A stretch of DNA of 42,429 nucleotides from Aliagarivorans taiwanensis DSM 22990. Lineage in GTDB: Bacteria; Pseudomonadota; Gammaproteobacteria; Enterobacterales; Celerinatantimonadaceae. The stretch's first letter is position 1. Each line of letters opens with the position of its first letter. The stretch spans positions 1-42,429 of the forward strand of contig NZ_AUBZ01000039.1 in NCBI RefSeq assembly GCF_000429505.1, written 5' to 3'. Positions 1-8,205 of this stretch are shown piece after piece. The position numbers and the translations under genes are program-made. The notes under the pieces are model-generated. The model had not been told where the DNA came from. It searched no databases and was given only the letters and a program-made list of their open reading frames with translations.

Positions 1-231
1 TACACTGCCTCTTTCGGCGTGCATATGCGGGTTGCCCAAGAAGCGGTTCATACGCTTGATGCTGTGTTTTACTTTGGTGTTGTTACCGATGTGCCTGCCC
101 AGCGAGGTGAGCGTCAGCGTGTCGCTGCTTTGCAGCGCCTTGACAGCGGTTATAAGGGTATCGAGGCGCTTTTTGTGCAGCTCAGGGCAGTTCTGATAAA
201 GCGCTTGATATACAATTCGCAACTCGTGCAT
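1..231 (-). CDS. IS4-family transposase, N-terminal 77 residues (partial)
   Basis: Read on the minus strand from the ATG at 231, this frame stays open to the window edge. It begins MHELRIVYQAL and continues through LGRHIGNNTKVKHSIKRM, a well-known N-terminal signature of IS4-family DDE transposases of gammaproteobacteria (family length about 440 residues). The catalytic DDE residues lie beyond the edge. The matching C-terminal end of the same family occurs at 42,092-42,427 in the same orientation. Product: cut-and-paste transposase. Whether the full gene is intact cannot be seen here. Confidence 0.85.
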   Translation of the reverse strand, partial: MHELRIVYQALYQNCPELHKKRLDTLITAVKALQSSDTLTLTSLGRHIGNNTKVKHSIKRMNRFLGNPHMHAERGSV

Positions 232-350
232 CCCGTGAAGTCCTTGTATCTGCTGGTTTGGTTGCACATACCATTAGATCACTTCGCGGGTTGCACTCCA
301 AGCGCAACACTCTGATTTATCGGCTAATTATGTGGGGATTCGTCAGAGCA
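1..350 (-). mobile_element. IS4-family insertion sequence, 5' (transposase N-terminal) end, cut by window start
   Basis: The IS end is placed by comparing this sequence with the other partial copy at 42,075-42,429. Read outside-in on the minus strand it starts GCTCTGA, then ATCCCC, then CATAATT. The other end, read inward on the plus strand, has the same three blocks with only three differing bases between them, so these are the terminal inverted repeats. The outer limit is 349-351. The interior starts a transposase reading out of the window. No target duplication can be recognised, as expected if this copy and the one at the far end are different insertions. The insertion lies inside the DUF4041-type gene. 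Confidence 0.85.
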
Positions 351-757
351 TAATGGCCATGAGCAATGTATTCATCCAAACGAGAGTAAAGATCAATATC
401 ACCCATTAGTTCTTCAAGATTGCTCTCTCCACTTTCGAGTTTCTCGTTAGTCTCTGCTAGCAATTTATTGATGCTATCCAGCTTCTTCTCATGCCCGGCA
501 ATTGAGTTTTGCAGGGCTTCTTCTGTACCTACGAGCTTCTGAAGTTCATAAGTTTCAATGTTTACCTTTTCAAGCTCTCTTTTTGCTGACTCGAATGATG
601 ACTTAACACTGTCGTACTCATCATTGGCTTTGATTAATGCTTCATCCAGTGTCTTATACTTACCTGCCTTCTTGTCTGCAGATTTCTTCGTCAACACATA
701 GGTTAGTAATACTGCTACTGAGGAAATTCCTATAACAACTAAAATATTGGTATCCAT
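317..757 (-). pseudogene. DUF4041-type membrane-anchored coiled-coil protein (SNIPE-like), truncated by IS4
   Basis: The open frame has 146 residues. Residues 2-22 form one hydrophobic membrane anchor, followed by KK and a charged helical region (about 35-115) with coiled-coil character. Near the end, LYSRLDEYIAHGHYAL resembles the start of the DUF4041 domain (family pattern: YSR-DE--YGHY/F). In known members DUF4041 is followed by a GIY-YIG nuclease, and membrane-anchored versions have been described as an antiphage nuclease (SNIPE). Here the frame enters the IS end just after GHY, and the last residues (about TNPHIISR) are IS-encoded, so most of DUF4041 and any nuclease are gone. The AGG ribosome site lies in the end of the upstream gene, 3 bp away, implying co-transcription. 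The DUF4041 call is from remembered family pattern, not a search. Confidence 0.6.
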
Positions 758-760
758 TGC

Positions 761-1087
761 TTACCTTAAAACTTGTTGTATAAATTGCTTTCTCAATTCT
801 GCTCGCTCTTCACATCGCTCTAAGTACTCTTCGTTCGCAGCTGCCAAAGCGTTTTTTATAGCCTGCTTCTGCATAGAGTCACGCAAGCGAGCTTGGCGCT
901 TTACCTCACGCTCTCTTTCTCTGAGCGAACGTTCATGCTCCCTTTGCGCTTGGGCGACAGCTCTTTGATGGGCTTTTTCTCGTCTTTGAGCTTCCCGAGC
1001 AGCCTGTTTGTTGGCTCTGTCTATAGCCTTAACGATCCTAACAGCGGTACCTAAGCCACTACCTCTCCTAGCCAAATTGCCCTCCAT
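761..1087 (-). CDS. small basic Arg/Ala-rich helical protein, upstream partner of the DUF4041-type gene
   Basis: This 108-residue protein starts MEGNLARRGSGLGTAVRIV and continues as a long, strongly charged helix rich in Arg, Glu, Ala and Gln (about 25-105), probably coiled-coil. It has no signal peptide or membrane segment. The stop codon is 3 bp before the ATG of the DUF4041-type gene, so the two form an operon. Small proteins of this kind occur next to DUF4041 genes as far as I recall, but I know no assigned function. It could be a regulatory or structural partner of the membrane nuclease. It appears intact and is now orphaned by the IS insertion downstream. Confidence 0.6.
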   Translation of the reverse strand: MEGNLARRGSGLGTAVRIVKAIDRANKQAAREAQRREKAHQRAVAQAQREHERSLREREREVKRQARLRDSMQKQAIKNALAAANEEYLERCEERAELRKQFIQQVLR

Positions 1088-1223
1088 ATACCAACCGAAT
1101 AACTGATGACATTATCATAGTGCTTGGTAGGTGATTGATATGTATGTCTAATAAATTCAAGCGGGCAGAATCATTTTTAAACAACGGCGCCCAAGCAACC
1201 TTAAACCTCCACCAAATGACACA

Positions 1224-1262
1224 CAAAAAAAAGCTACCAAGTCGCAAAACTTGATAGCTTTT
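1224..1262 (-). terminator. rho-independent terminator of lysS
   Basis: On the minus strand a 12-bp stem (AAGCTATCAAGT / ACTTGGTAGCTT, one G-U pair) with a 6-nt loop is followed by eight T residues. It lies about 50 bp after the lysS stop codon. Confidence 0.85.
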
Positions 1263-1310
1263 AATGAATTCACTACCCCACCTAAGAGATGGGGAACACC
1301 AGCCTAAGGC

Positions 1311-2834
1311 TTAGTTACCTTGTGGGCGCATCGCTGGGAACAGGATTACGTCGCGGATGGTGTGGGTGTTGGTGAACAGCATTGCCAAGCGGTCGATACC
1401 GATACCTTGACCTGCGGTTGGTGGCAGGCCGTGCTCTAGTGCGGTGATGTAGTCGGCATCGTAGAACATGGCTTCGTCGTCGCCGGCGTCTTTGGCATCA
1501 ACTTGGGCTTTAAAGCGCGCATCTTGGTCTTCGGCGTCGTTCAGCTCCGAGAAGCCGTTGGCTACTTCGCGGCCACCGATAAAGAACTCGAAGCGGTCGG
1601 TGATGAACGGGGTGTCATCATTGCGGCGCGCCAACGGGCTGATATCGGCTGGGTACTCGGTGATAAAGGTTGGCTGAATCAGCTTAGGCTCTGCAGTTTC
1701 ACCGAAGATCTCTTCAAGTAGCTGGCCACAGTTCCAGAACTTCTCTACTTCAACACCTACCGACTTGGCAATCGCTACCATGTGGTCGCGATCTTGTACC
1801 TTGTCGTAGTCCAGCGCTTGGATGTCGGCGTGCTCTGGGTTGTACTGCTTGATGGCGTCCAGCATGCTCAGGCGTGGGTAGCTGCCACCGAACTCAACGG
1901 TTTCGTCGCCGTAAGGCATGGCCGAGCTGCCCAGCACCTCGATGGCTACAGTGCGCAGCATCTCTTCGGTCAGGTCCATCAGGTCGTTGTAGTCGGCGTA
2001 GGCCATGTAGAATTCCATCATGGTGAATTCTGGGTTATGGCGTGGCGACAGGCCTTCGTTACGGAAGTTACGGTTGATTTCGAATACGCGCTCAAAACCA
2101 CCTACTACCAAACGCTTTAGGTATAGCTCGGGAGCGATACGCAGGAACATCTCTTGGTCCAGCGCGTTGTGGTGAGTGATAAACGGACGCGCTGACGCAC
2201 CACCGGGAATCACCTGCATCATTGGGGTTTCCACTTCCATAAAGCCTTTCGACTCCATAAAGCGGCGAATGCCGGCAACCAGCTTAGAGCGGATTTGGAA
2301 GGCGGCACGCGACTCTTCGTTCACAATAAGGTCAACGTAGCGCTGGCGGTAGCGCTGCTCTTGGTCGGTCAGGCCGTGGAACTTCTCTGGCAGTGGGCGC
2401 AGTGCCTTGGTCAGCAGTTGGTACTGATCCATGTTCACGTACAGGTCGCCCTTGCCCGATTTGTGCAGGGCACCGCTTACACCGATGATGTCACCGATAT
2501 CCAGACCACCAATGGCCTTCAGCTCTTTTTGCACGTCTTTCGGTGCGTAAGCCTGAATACGGCCGCTTACGTCTTGCAGTACCAGGAAGGGGCCACGCTT
2601 CGCCATAATACGGCCAGCGATAGACGCTTGGATGTTCAGCTCTTCCAGCTCAGCTTTTTCTTTTTCGCCGTGGGCGGCTTGCAGATCGGCAGCCAGGTTT
2701 TCACGACGGAAGTCATTGGGGTGGCCGTTAGCCTTACAGGTTTCGCGAATTTTATCCAGTTTAGCGCGACGCTCAGCAATCAGCTTGTTCTCTTCTTCTT
2801 GCGCTTGGGCTTGATTCTCTACTTGATCTGTCAT
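1311..2834 (-). CDS. lysS: lysine--tRNA ligase, class II
   Basis: Charges tRNA-Lys with lysine in the cytoplasm using ATP. The 507-residue length is normal for bacterial class II LysRS. Visible parts: a charged N-terminal helix, the OB-fold anticodon-binding domain (about 70-170, with [15 protein letters not shown]), class II motif 2 ([15 protein letters not shown], about 250-265) and motif 3 ([10 protein letters not shown], near 480). The gene follows prfB with a 24-bp gap, the same order as in Escherichia coli, so it is co-transcribed with prfB. The ATG is followed by an N-terminus typical of the family (MTDQ). A strong terminator follows. Nothing suggests damage. Confidence 0.97.
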   Translation of the reverse strand: MTDQVENQAQAQEEENKLIAERRAKLDKIRETCKANGHPNDFRRENLAADLQAAHGEKEKAELEELNIQASIAGRIMAKRGPFLVLQDVSGRIQAYAPKDVQKELKAIGGLDIGDIIGVSGALHKSGKGDLYVNMDQYQLLTKALRPLPEKFHGLTDQEQRYRQRYVDLIVNEESRAAFQIRSKLVAGIRRFMESKGFMEVETPMMQVIPGGASARPFITHHNALDQEMFLRIAPELYLKRLVVGGFERVFEINRNFRNEGLSPRHNPEFTMMEFYMAYADYNDLMDLTEEMLRTVAIEVLGSSAMPYGDETVEFGGSYPRLSMLDAIKQYNPEHADIQALDYDKVQDRDHMVAIAKSVGVEVEKFWNCGQLLEEIFGETAEPKLIQPTFITEYPADISPLARRNDDTPFITDRFEFFIGGREVANGFSELNDAEDQDARFKAQVDAKDAGDDEAMFYDADYITALEHGLPPTAGQGIGIDRLAMLFTNTHTIRDVILFPAMRPQGN

Positions 2835-2858
2835 TGTTTGGTCCTGGTTAAAATTAGC

Positions 2859-3957
2859 TTACAGCCCTGATTTGAGGCTGGCTTCGATAAACTTGTCTAG
2901 GTCGCCATCGAGTACCGCTTGGGTGTTGCGGTTTTCGATGCCGGTGCGCAGGTCTTTAATGCGCGCGTCGTCCAATACGTAGGAGCGGATCTGGCTGCCC
3001 CATCCGATGTCCGACTTGTTGTCTTCGGCGGCTTGCTTCTCGGCGTTCTGCTTTTGCAGCTCCAGCTCAAACAGCTTAGCTTTAAGCTGCTTCATCGCCT
3101 GATCTTTGTTCTTGTGTTGAGAACGGTCGTTCTGACACTGCACCACGGTGTTGGTCGGCAAGTGGGTAATCCGCACCGCTGACTCGGTGCGGTTTACGTG
3201 CTGACCACCGGCACCCGAGGCGCGGTATACGTCGATACGCAGATCGCTGGGGTCGATATCAACCTCGATGCTGTCGTCGATTTCCGGATAGATAAAGGCC
3301 GAGGCAAACGAGGTGTGACGACGCCCGCCCGAATCGAACGGCGATTTACGTACCAAGCGGTGTACTCCAGTTTCGGTGCGCAGCCAGCCATAGGCATACT
3401 CGCCGCTTACCCGCACGGTGGCACTCTTGATACCGGCCACATCGCCGTCGGAGACTTCAATCACTTCAGCTTTAAACTGGTGGGCTTCACACCAACGCAG
3501 GTACATGCGCAGCATCATGCTGGCCCAATCTTGGGCTTCGGTACCGCCCGAGCCCGATTGGATATCGATGTAGCAGTCGCTCTCGTCCATCTCACCAGAG
3601 AACATCCGGCGGAACTCCAGCCCTTCTAGCTGGGTGAGTAGCTCGGCGGCTTCCGCTTCGGCTTCCTCGAAGGTCTCTTCGTCTTCGGCTTCAACCGCCA
3701 GCTCGACTAGGCCAGCTACGTCTTCGCAGCCTTGTTCGAGTTTATCGACGGTGTCGACCACTGCTTCGAGGTTGGAGCGCTCTTTACCCAGCGCTTGGGC
3801 GCGCTCGGGCTCGTTCCAGATTTCGGGCTGCTCAAGCTCGCGACTAACTTCTTCTAAGCGCTCGCGCTTGGCATCGTAGTCAAAGATACCCCCGAAGCAC
3901 GTCGGTACGCGCTTTAATATCGGCGATGGTGTTGTTGATGGCGTTGACTTCAAACAT
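2859..3957 (-). CDS. prfB: peptide chain release factor 2, expressed by programmed +1 frameshift
   Basis: RF2 recognises UGA and UAA stop codons and triggers peptide release. The start is the ATG at 3957 (MFEVNAINN). Frame 0 gives 25 codons to CTT at 3885-3883 and then an in-frame TGA at 3882-3880. Shifting +1 on CTTTGAC continues as [11 protein letters not shown] to the stop at 2859, for 365 residues in all, the usual length. A GGGGG-containing Shine-Dalgarno-like run sits just upstream of CTTTGAC, as in the classical autoregulated site. The SPF anticodon-like tripeptide (RKSPFDSG) and GGQ catalytic motif ([10 protein letters not shown]) are present. The residue equivalent to E. coli position 246 is Ala, the form associated with more active RF2. 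First gene of the prfB-lysS operon. Confidence 0.97.
3874..3900 (-). promoter_or_regulatory. RF2 programmed frameshift site (CTTTGAC with upstream SD-like GGGGG)
   Basis: On the minus strand the frame-0 codon CTT is followed by TGA C, with CGGGGGTAT directly before it. When RF2 is scarce, the ribosome pauses at UGA and slips +1, restoring RF2 synthesis. The arrangement matches the E. coli prfB site with one base changed next to the G run. Confidence 0.95.
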
Positions 3958-4137
3958 CTTCGCGTAAACCTATCCGGTAAATACTAAAAACGCGCAATTT
4001 TAACCAAAATAGTAACGAATAGACATAGCTATGGTGACGTAAGGGATGCAAAATAGCGGCTTTTTTTGGCAATCTCGAATTCCAGACTGTTCGTATACCA
4101 ACTAAACTCCCAGATGTCTGGAATGCAAGGTATCTAC

Positions 4138-4482
4138 ATGCACAAAGATCCAAAACAACTCGATAAACGCGTGTTCGTGGTGATGGCCCTGTTTATCGGT
4201 CTGTTCAGCTATTTTACGCTCTCCCCCGATAGCCATTTCCGCAAGATCCGCAACCTCGACCCACACCACGACAACCCGGCCTTTGTCAGTGGCGAGCTGC
4301 AGCTTACCGCCAGCACCCGCAACGGGATGATTGCTCAGTTGCCCGATGTGGGCCAAAGCAAGATCCGGCTTATCAGCGAGCCGGTGGATTTTGAACCCGG
4401 CGCCATCTGGCAGGTGGAAGGCATGCTCGATTGGGGCAGCCAGGGCTTGGTGCTGACCGTCTCCGAGATAAACCAAGATTAA
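4138..4482 (+). CDS. small single-pass membrane protein, unknown function
   Basis: The start at 4138 is preferred because AAGG lies 7 nt upstream. An earlier in-frame ATG at 4066 would add an unlikely N-terminus and lacks such a site. The 114-residue product begins MHKDPKQLDKR, has one membrane helix (about 11-30, VFVVMALFIGLFSYFTL), and then a soluble domain of about 80 residues with alternating beta-type patterns. The C-terminal part (GAIWQVEGMLDWGSQGLVL) could be a small OB-like barrel, but that is a guess. It is divergent from prfB, so its promoter lies in 3958-4130. I do not recognise the family. Confidence 0.7.
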   Translation: MHKDPKQLDKRVFVVMALFIGLFSYFTLSPDSHFRKIRNLDPHHDNPAFVSGELQLTASTRNGMIAQLPDVGQSKIRLISEPVDFEPGAIWQVEGMLDWGSQGLVLTVSEINQD

Positions 4483-4674
4483 TACAGCGCTTTTGTAATT
4501 AGTCCACTAGTTACAGCAAGCACTTCCTTGTCTTCAACGACTTTCCCTGCGCAATACCTGACCACTTACTTATCCGGATTGGTATAACACTTTCACCACC
4601 GGCTTGTGCCTGTGCGATGCGGGCTGTGCTAAGGTAGCGGGCAGTTCATCCAAGGCACTGATCTGAGTACCCTT

Positions 4675-5091
4675 ATGCCTATCAAACACCTTATCCGTTG
4701 TGCGCTTGCGGGCGTACTGCTTTCCCCTTTGAGCAGCGCCGCCGCCGAGCTGCCCAACTCACTGCAAAGCTGGGCCAATTGCGCGGGCTACCTCAGCTAC
4801 CTGTCGCTGCTGCAGCACGAAGAGCCAGAGCACCAAGGGCACGAGCAAACCGCTGCACTACTGGAGCAATATGGCGCGGCCAGCGATAGCTTTCAGCACC
4901 AAACCATCTATAGCGAGCAACTCAATCGCGAGCAGGTATTCACCTTGGCGCGTATCCATACCATTGCCTCATTACGCTTTCATCAGGTGGATGGCTTTGG
5001 CAACCGGGTAAAGGCGCCGCCGCGCTTTATTCGCGACGCGCAAAACATCGCTGGCACCTACTGTACCCAGTGGCAGCGCAGCCAACCATAA
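4675..5091 (+). CDS. secreted hypothetical protein
   Basis: The 138-residue product has a clear signal peptide (residues 1-24, ending in SSAAA-E). The mature part is a small, mostly helical domain with three cysteines (Cys37 in WANCAGYL and Cys130 near the end are the most notable) that could form a periplasmic disulfide. No catalytic motif is recognised. There is no strong ribosome site before the ATG. It lies 190 bp after the preceding gene and 80 bp before the serine hydrolase gene, in the same direction. It may be exported to the periplasm; function unknown. Confidence 0.7.
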   Translation: MPIKHLIRCALAGVLLSPLSSAAAELPNSLQSWANCAGYLSYLSLLQHEEPEHQGHEQTAALLEQYGAASDSFQHQTIYSEQLNREQVFTLARIHTIASLRFHQVDGFGNRVKAPPRFIRDAQNIAGTYCTQWQRSQP

Positions 5092-5170
5092 AACTTTCAT
5101 ACCCATATACCGCGTAAGCTGTTAAGTTTTATATTATTTTTAGTAAACGCTAAAGCTAAAAGGACTTACG

Positions 5171-6550
5171 ATGCGCTTGGGCGATTTTATGCTGCGGCCA
5201 GTGTTAATGCTGTTGCTGGCCTGTATTCTGTTACTCACACTGATTGCCCAGCCCTTGTTGGGCTTCTCCCCTTGGCAGCTGCCCGCCGCCCTGCGTACCG
5301 CCACCGCCCTCTCGGCTAAACTGGCTTGCTCGGGTTACTTTATCTCTGCTCAAAGCCTTGAGCAGCTGGCCGACGATATCGCCAGCTACTCGCCAGCCAC
5401 CCGCTTGGTCGAGCTAAGCCTGAGCGACGATACAGTCACCGCGACTCTGGGCTCGTCGCTGTACCCGGCACAGGCGCGCTTTAAAGACAATCAGGGCTGC
5501 ACCTTGGTCAGCCAAAAACCCAATGCCCCGGCTCACCAACAACTTGTGCTTGCCGATATCCCCACCACCAGTTCGCTATGGCCAGCCGGGGAAACCACCC
5601 TTATCGACCCCTTCTGGCAAGAGCAGCTTGAGCAGGTTTTTACTGATGACAACCAACAGCAGCTTAATACCCGCGCGCTATTGTGGATCCAAGATGGCGA
5701 GCTGCAGGCCGAAGTCTACGCCGACAGCGTAACGCCGCAAACCCCACTGCTCGGCTGGTCGATGGCCAAAAGCTTGAGTGGGATCTGGGAAGGGCGGATA
5801 GAGGCCATGGGCTTGGCGAGCGCCCAAAACCATGCGTTGTTTCCTCAATGGCAGGACGACGCGCGGCAAGAGATCACCCTCTCCGATTTACTACAGATGA
5901 CCAGCGGACTGGATTTTAATGAGGCCTACACGCCGGGCAGCGACGCCACCGAGATGCTGTTCTTTGCCCATCAGGCTGCCAGTGTTCCGCTCGCGCAAAC
6001 GTCCGATCACCCTCGTGGCGAGCATTTTGCCTATTCGTCCGGCAGCAGCAACCTGCTGAGCTACTACTTGAGCGAGCTGTTGGGAGGCCCCCAGCAAGCC
6101 GCAGACTTTTTGCAGCGCGAACTGCTAGGCCCACTGGCCATGGCCAATACCGTGCTGGAGACCGACCCGGCTGGTTATCTGGTAGGTAGCTCCTATGTCT
6201 ATGCCAGCGGTCGCGACTGGGCGCGCCTCGGCCAGCTGCTGCTCAATCAAGGCGAGCTTAACGGCCAGCGCTTGCTCAGCCAAGAGTGGGTGAAGCGAGC
6301 CACCACCGCGAATGACAGTGAAAACGATCCCCGCTATGGCTATCAGCTCTGGCTAAACGGTCCGGGCGAATTACGCTGGCCAGCCCTGCCCGCCGATGCC
6401 TTCGCTATGCGCGGCAACCGCAAGCAGCTGGTGATGGTGTTGCCCTCACACAACGCGGTGTTTGTGCGGCTTGGCTGGACCAAGGGCCATTACCCCTTCG
6501 AGCAACATATCGCGAACTTGCTCGCAAAAGCTGAACAAGACACTCAGTGA
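5171..6550 (+). CDS. serine hydrolase of the beta-lactamase (class C) / penicillin-binding-protein-like family
   Basis: The 459-residue protein has an N-terminal hydrophobic signal anchor (about 8-30) that places it in the periplasm or inner membrane. The catalytic SxxK is S197-M-A-K200 in GWSMAKSLSG. The family tyrosine motif is Y288-S-S (FAYSSGSSNLL). Surrounding elements typical of family S12 are seen: LLQMTSGLDF and the GRDWARLGQLLLNQGELNGQRLL region. Members include esterases, D-aminopeptidases and peptidases, and substrate cannot be told from sequence; it is not evidence of antibiotic resistance. The start is chosen by AAAAGGA 7 nt before ATG. The N-terminal 130 residues before the catalytic domain are of unknown fold. 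Confidence 0.9.
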   Translation: MRLGDFMLRPVLMLLLACILLLTLIAQPLLGFSPWQLPAALRTATALSAKLACSGYFISAQSLEQLADDIASYSPATRLVELSLSDDTVTATLGSSLYPAQARFKDNQGCTLVSQKPNAPAHQQLVLADIPTTSSLWPAGETTLIDPFWQEQLEQVFTDDNQQQLNTRALLWIQDGELQAEVYADSVTPQTPLLGWSMAKSLSGIWEGRIEAMGLASAQNHALFPQWQDDARQEITLSDLLQMTSGLDFNEAYTPGSDATEMLFFAHQAASVPLAQTSDHPRGEHFAYSSGSSNLLSYYLSELLGGPQQAADFLQRELLGPLAMANTVLETDPAGYLVGSSYVYASGRDWARLGQLLLNQGELNGQRLLSQEWVKRATTANDSENDPRYGYQLWLNGPGELRWPALPADAFAMRGNRKQLVMVLPSHNAVFVRLGWTKGHYPFEQHIANLLAKAEQDTQ

Positions 6551-6624
6551 TTAATTGTTAAGCAAAGTTTTAATGGCTAGTTGGGGCGCTATCAGTCACA
6601 ATACTTGCCGATTTTTCAAAGACA

Positions 6625-6742
6625 TATACCCGAGCAGCCTCAAGATGCTGGTTCAGCGAGATTTACCAGTCTCTCAGGCAAGGCGTAGCTCCGCCGATCT
6701 AGTGGTCTAAATCAAGGAGCAGTATGAGATTGTTTGGGTATA
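6625..6742 (+). repeat. MITE copy A (118 bp, internally deleted)
   Basis: It starts TATACCCGAGCAGCCTCAAG and ends TTTGGGTATA. Its first about 100 bp match the 263-bp element at 32,985-33,247 in the same orientation (shared blocks include CCGCCGATCTAGTGGTCTAA), while the right half is missing. It therefore looks like a deletion derivative of the same miniature inverted-repeat family. It lies directly upstream of the M14 peptidase gene. Confidence 0.8.
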
Positions 6743-6772
6743 GAGCCAGCGCAGTATAGGATGGCCAACCAC

Positions 6773-7675
6773 ATGCAACACTACCCGATAGGAACCCCAG
6801 GCGAAGCCTGGCAACAGCGCGACAAGCAAACTTGGCTAAACCAGGCCAAGCTACAACGCAGTTACCAAAGCTTGGTGCTCGACCCGCTACAAGAACTTGG
6901 CTACGACATGAAGGTGCTGCAATACGGCGCACTTAGCTATCAAAGCGAGCGCTACCCGCTGTACCTACTGCAATCATCCAACTGGCACAGCGATAAGCCG
7001 GCAGTACTGATCACCGGCGGAGTGCATGGCTACGAAACCAGCGGCGTGCTCGGTGCTTTGCGCTTTGCCAAGCATCACTTGGGCCGTTATCTGGATGATT
7101 TCCGTTTTGTTATTGCCCCTTGCGTGAGCCCGTGGGCCTTTGAAACGGTGAACCGCTGGAACCCGCATGCCCAAGATCCAAACCGCAGCTTCTCTGCTCA
7201 CTCAGACTGTGAAGAGTCGCAACTGCTGATGGGCCAACTGAGCGAGCTCTCTTGTAAGTTCCTGATGCATATTGATCTGCACGAGACCACCGACAGCGAC
7301 GAAACTGAGTTTCGCCCAGCACTGGCGGCGCGCGATGGCAAAGAGTTTGAGCCTTGTTATATCCCCGATGGCTTTTACTTGGTGGGTAATCAGGCCCAGC
7401 CGCAGCCGGAGTTTCATCAGGCGATTATTCGCGAAGTGGCCAAGGTGACCCATATCGCTGAGCCCGACAATCAAGGCCGCCTCTACGACGCCCAGATGAA
7501 ACAGCCCGGAGTGATCCACTACCCGGTGGAGAACCTGCACCTATGTACCGGGATCACCGGCGCGCCGTTTTCCACCACCACCGAGGTCTATCCTGACAGC
7601 GAGCGGGTGGATGCAGAGAACTGTATTCAGGCGCAAGTGACCGCTATCTGCGCGGCGCTGGATTTTTTGATCTAG
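6773..7675 (+). CDS. M14-family zinc metallopeptidase (carboxypeptidase / deacylase-like)
   Basis: The product from the ATG at 6773 has 300 residues and begins MQHYPIGTPGEAWQQRD. An upstream in-frame TTG at 6734 would take its first codons from the MITE, so it is rejected. The ATG at 6761 is also possible. Zinc ligands of the M14 fold are visible as HGYE in GGVHGYETSG (about residue 84) and the third histidine in HIDLHETTDSD. DPNRSF carries the conserved substrate-binding Asn-Arg. No signal peptide, so it is cytoplasmic. Members trim C-terminal residues or remove acyl groups from amino acids; the exact substrate is unknown. Its last codons overlap the convergent arsR-type gene by 4 bp. Confidence 0.88.
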   Translation: MQHYPIGTPGEAWQQRDKQTWLNQAKLQRSYQSLVLDPLQELGYDMKVLQYGALSYQSERYPLYLLQSSNWHSDKPAVLITGGVHGYETSGVLGALRFAKHHLGRYLDDFRFVIAPCVSPWAFETVNRWNPHAQDPNRSFSAHSDCEESQLLMGQLSELSCKFLMHIDLHETTDSDETEFRPALAARDGKEFEPCYIPDGFYLVGNQAQPQPEFHQAIIREVAKVTHIAEPDNQGRLYDAQMKQPGVIHYPVENLHLCTGITGAPFSTTTEVYPDSERVDAENCIQAQVTAICAALDFLI

Positions 7676-7980
7676 TCGCTGGCAGCTAAGTCCTGCTCAT
7701 CGATACAACACTCTTCTTGCAAGAAGCCAATCACGCCTAGCAAACAGGCGTAGTTGGCCACACAAAACAAGGTGCGCCCCTCGCGGCGCTGCTCCAGCAA
7801 TCCCGCCTTGTTTAGCGCCGCAATATGGTGCGATAAGGTGGAATTAGGCACTTGTAGCTGCGCTTGAATATCCCCCACCGCAATCCCCTGATGCCCAGCA
7901 CGCACCACTCGGCGAAACACCTGCAGGCGGGTGGGATGGCCCAGCTCTTTTAGGGCCTTAGCCACATCATCTAGTTCCAT
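7672..7980 (-). CDS. ArsR/SmtB-family metal- or metalloid-responsive repressor
   Basis: The 102-residue winged-helix protein carries LKELGHPTRLQVFRRVV and the recognition helix VPNSTLSHHIAALNKAGL, both typical of ArsR. Possible sensing thiols occur at C73 and C79 (FCVANYACLL) and in EECCIDEQD near the C-terminus (about 91-92); their arrangement differs from the classical CVCDLC of ArsR. It is divergent from an ArsP/YraQ-type permease, with two shared palindromes and a heptanucleotide repeat array between them. The likely role is repression of the permease, and perhaps itself, until a metalloid or organoarsenical binds. Its 3' end overlaps the M14 peptidase gene. Confidence 0.9.
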   Translation of the reverse strand: MELDDVAKALKELGHPTRLQVFRRVVRAGHQGIAVGDIQAQLQVPNSTLSHHIAALNKAGLLEQRREGRTLFCVANYACLLGVIGFLQEECCIDEQDLAASD

Positions 7981-8001
7981 AAACGCTCTCTCTTATCGCT
8001 G

Positions 8002-8095
8002 TAGCTGTAGCTGTAGCTGTTAGCTGTTAGCTGTTAGCTGTTAGCTGTTAGCTGTTAGCTGTTAGCTGTTAGCTGTTAGCTGTTAGCTGTTAGCT
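8002..8095. repeat. heptanucleotide tandem repeat array, (TAGCTG)3 then (TTAGCTG)10 plus a 6-nt remnant
   Basis: Three TAGCTG units (8002-8019) run into ten perfect TTAGCTG units (8020-8089) and a partial unit (8090-8095). The array starts 21 bp upstream of the arsR-type start codon and ends 5 bp before the first operator. Perfect short tandem repeats of this length are prone to slipped-strand copy-number change, so the array could vary the 5' leader length or promoter spacing of the regulator gene. There are no spacers, so this is not a CRISPR. Confidence 0.95.
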
Positions 8096-8100
8096 AAAAT

Positions 8101-8124
8101 ATATTTCGATATTACTAGAAATAT
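8101..8124. promoter_or_regulatory. ArsR-type operator 1
   Basis: ATATTTC-N10-GAAATAT, a perfect 7-bp inverted repeat. The sequence is shared with operator 2 at 8150 (both have ATATTTCGA at the left and TAGAAATAT at the right). It lies in the divergent region between regulator and permease. Confidence 0.75.
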
Positions 8125-8149
8125 CTTGATCAATCCAATAACCGACCCT

Positions 8150-8173
8150 ATATTTCGAACATTCTAGAAATAT
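8150..8173. promoter_or_regulatory. ArsR-type operator 2
   Basis: Second copy of ATATTTC-N10-GAAATAT, 49 bp from the first (start to start). It ends 32 bp before the permease start codon, where it would overlap a permease promoter. Confidence 0.75.
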
Positions 8174-8205
8174 AATTTCTATGACAAAAAATATTGGAGA
8201 CAAGC

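Noticed and set aside
19-315. Plus-strand frame of 98 codons at the window start
   Set aside because: It is antisense to the IS4 transposase and has no ribosome site.
2295-2870. Long plus-strand frame across lysS
   Set aside because: Shadow of lysS; composition is typical of the reverse strand of a GC-rich gene.
5171-6550. Serine hydrolase as an antibiotic-resistance beta-lactamase
   Set aside because: It has the SxxK fold of the broad S12 family, but no clear KTG motif of class C beta-lactamases and a different N-terminal part.
8002-8095. Repeat array as a possible CRISPR
   Set aside because: Units are 6-7 bp, directly adjacent, with no spacers; it is a short tandem repeat.
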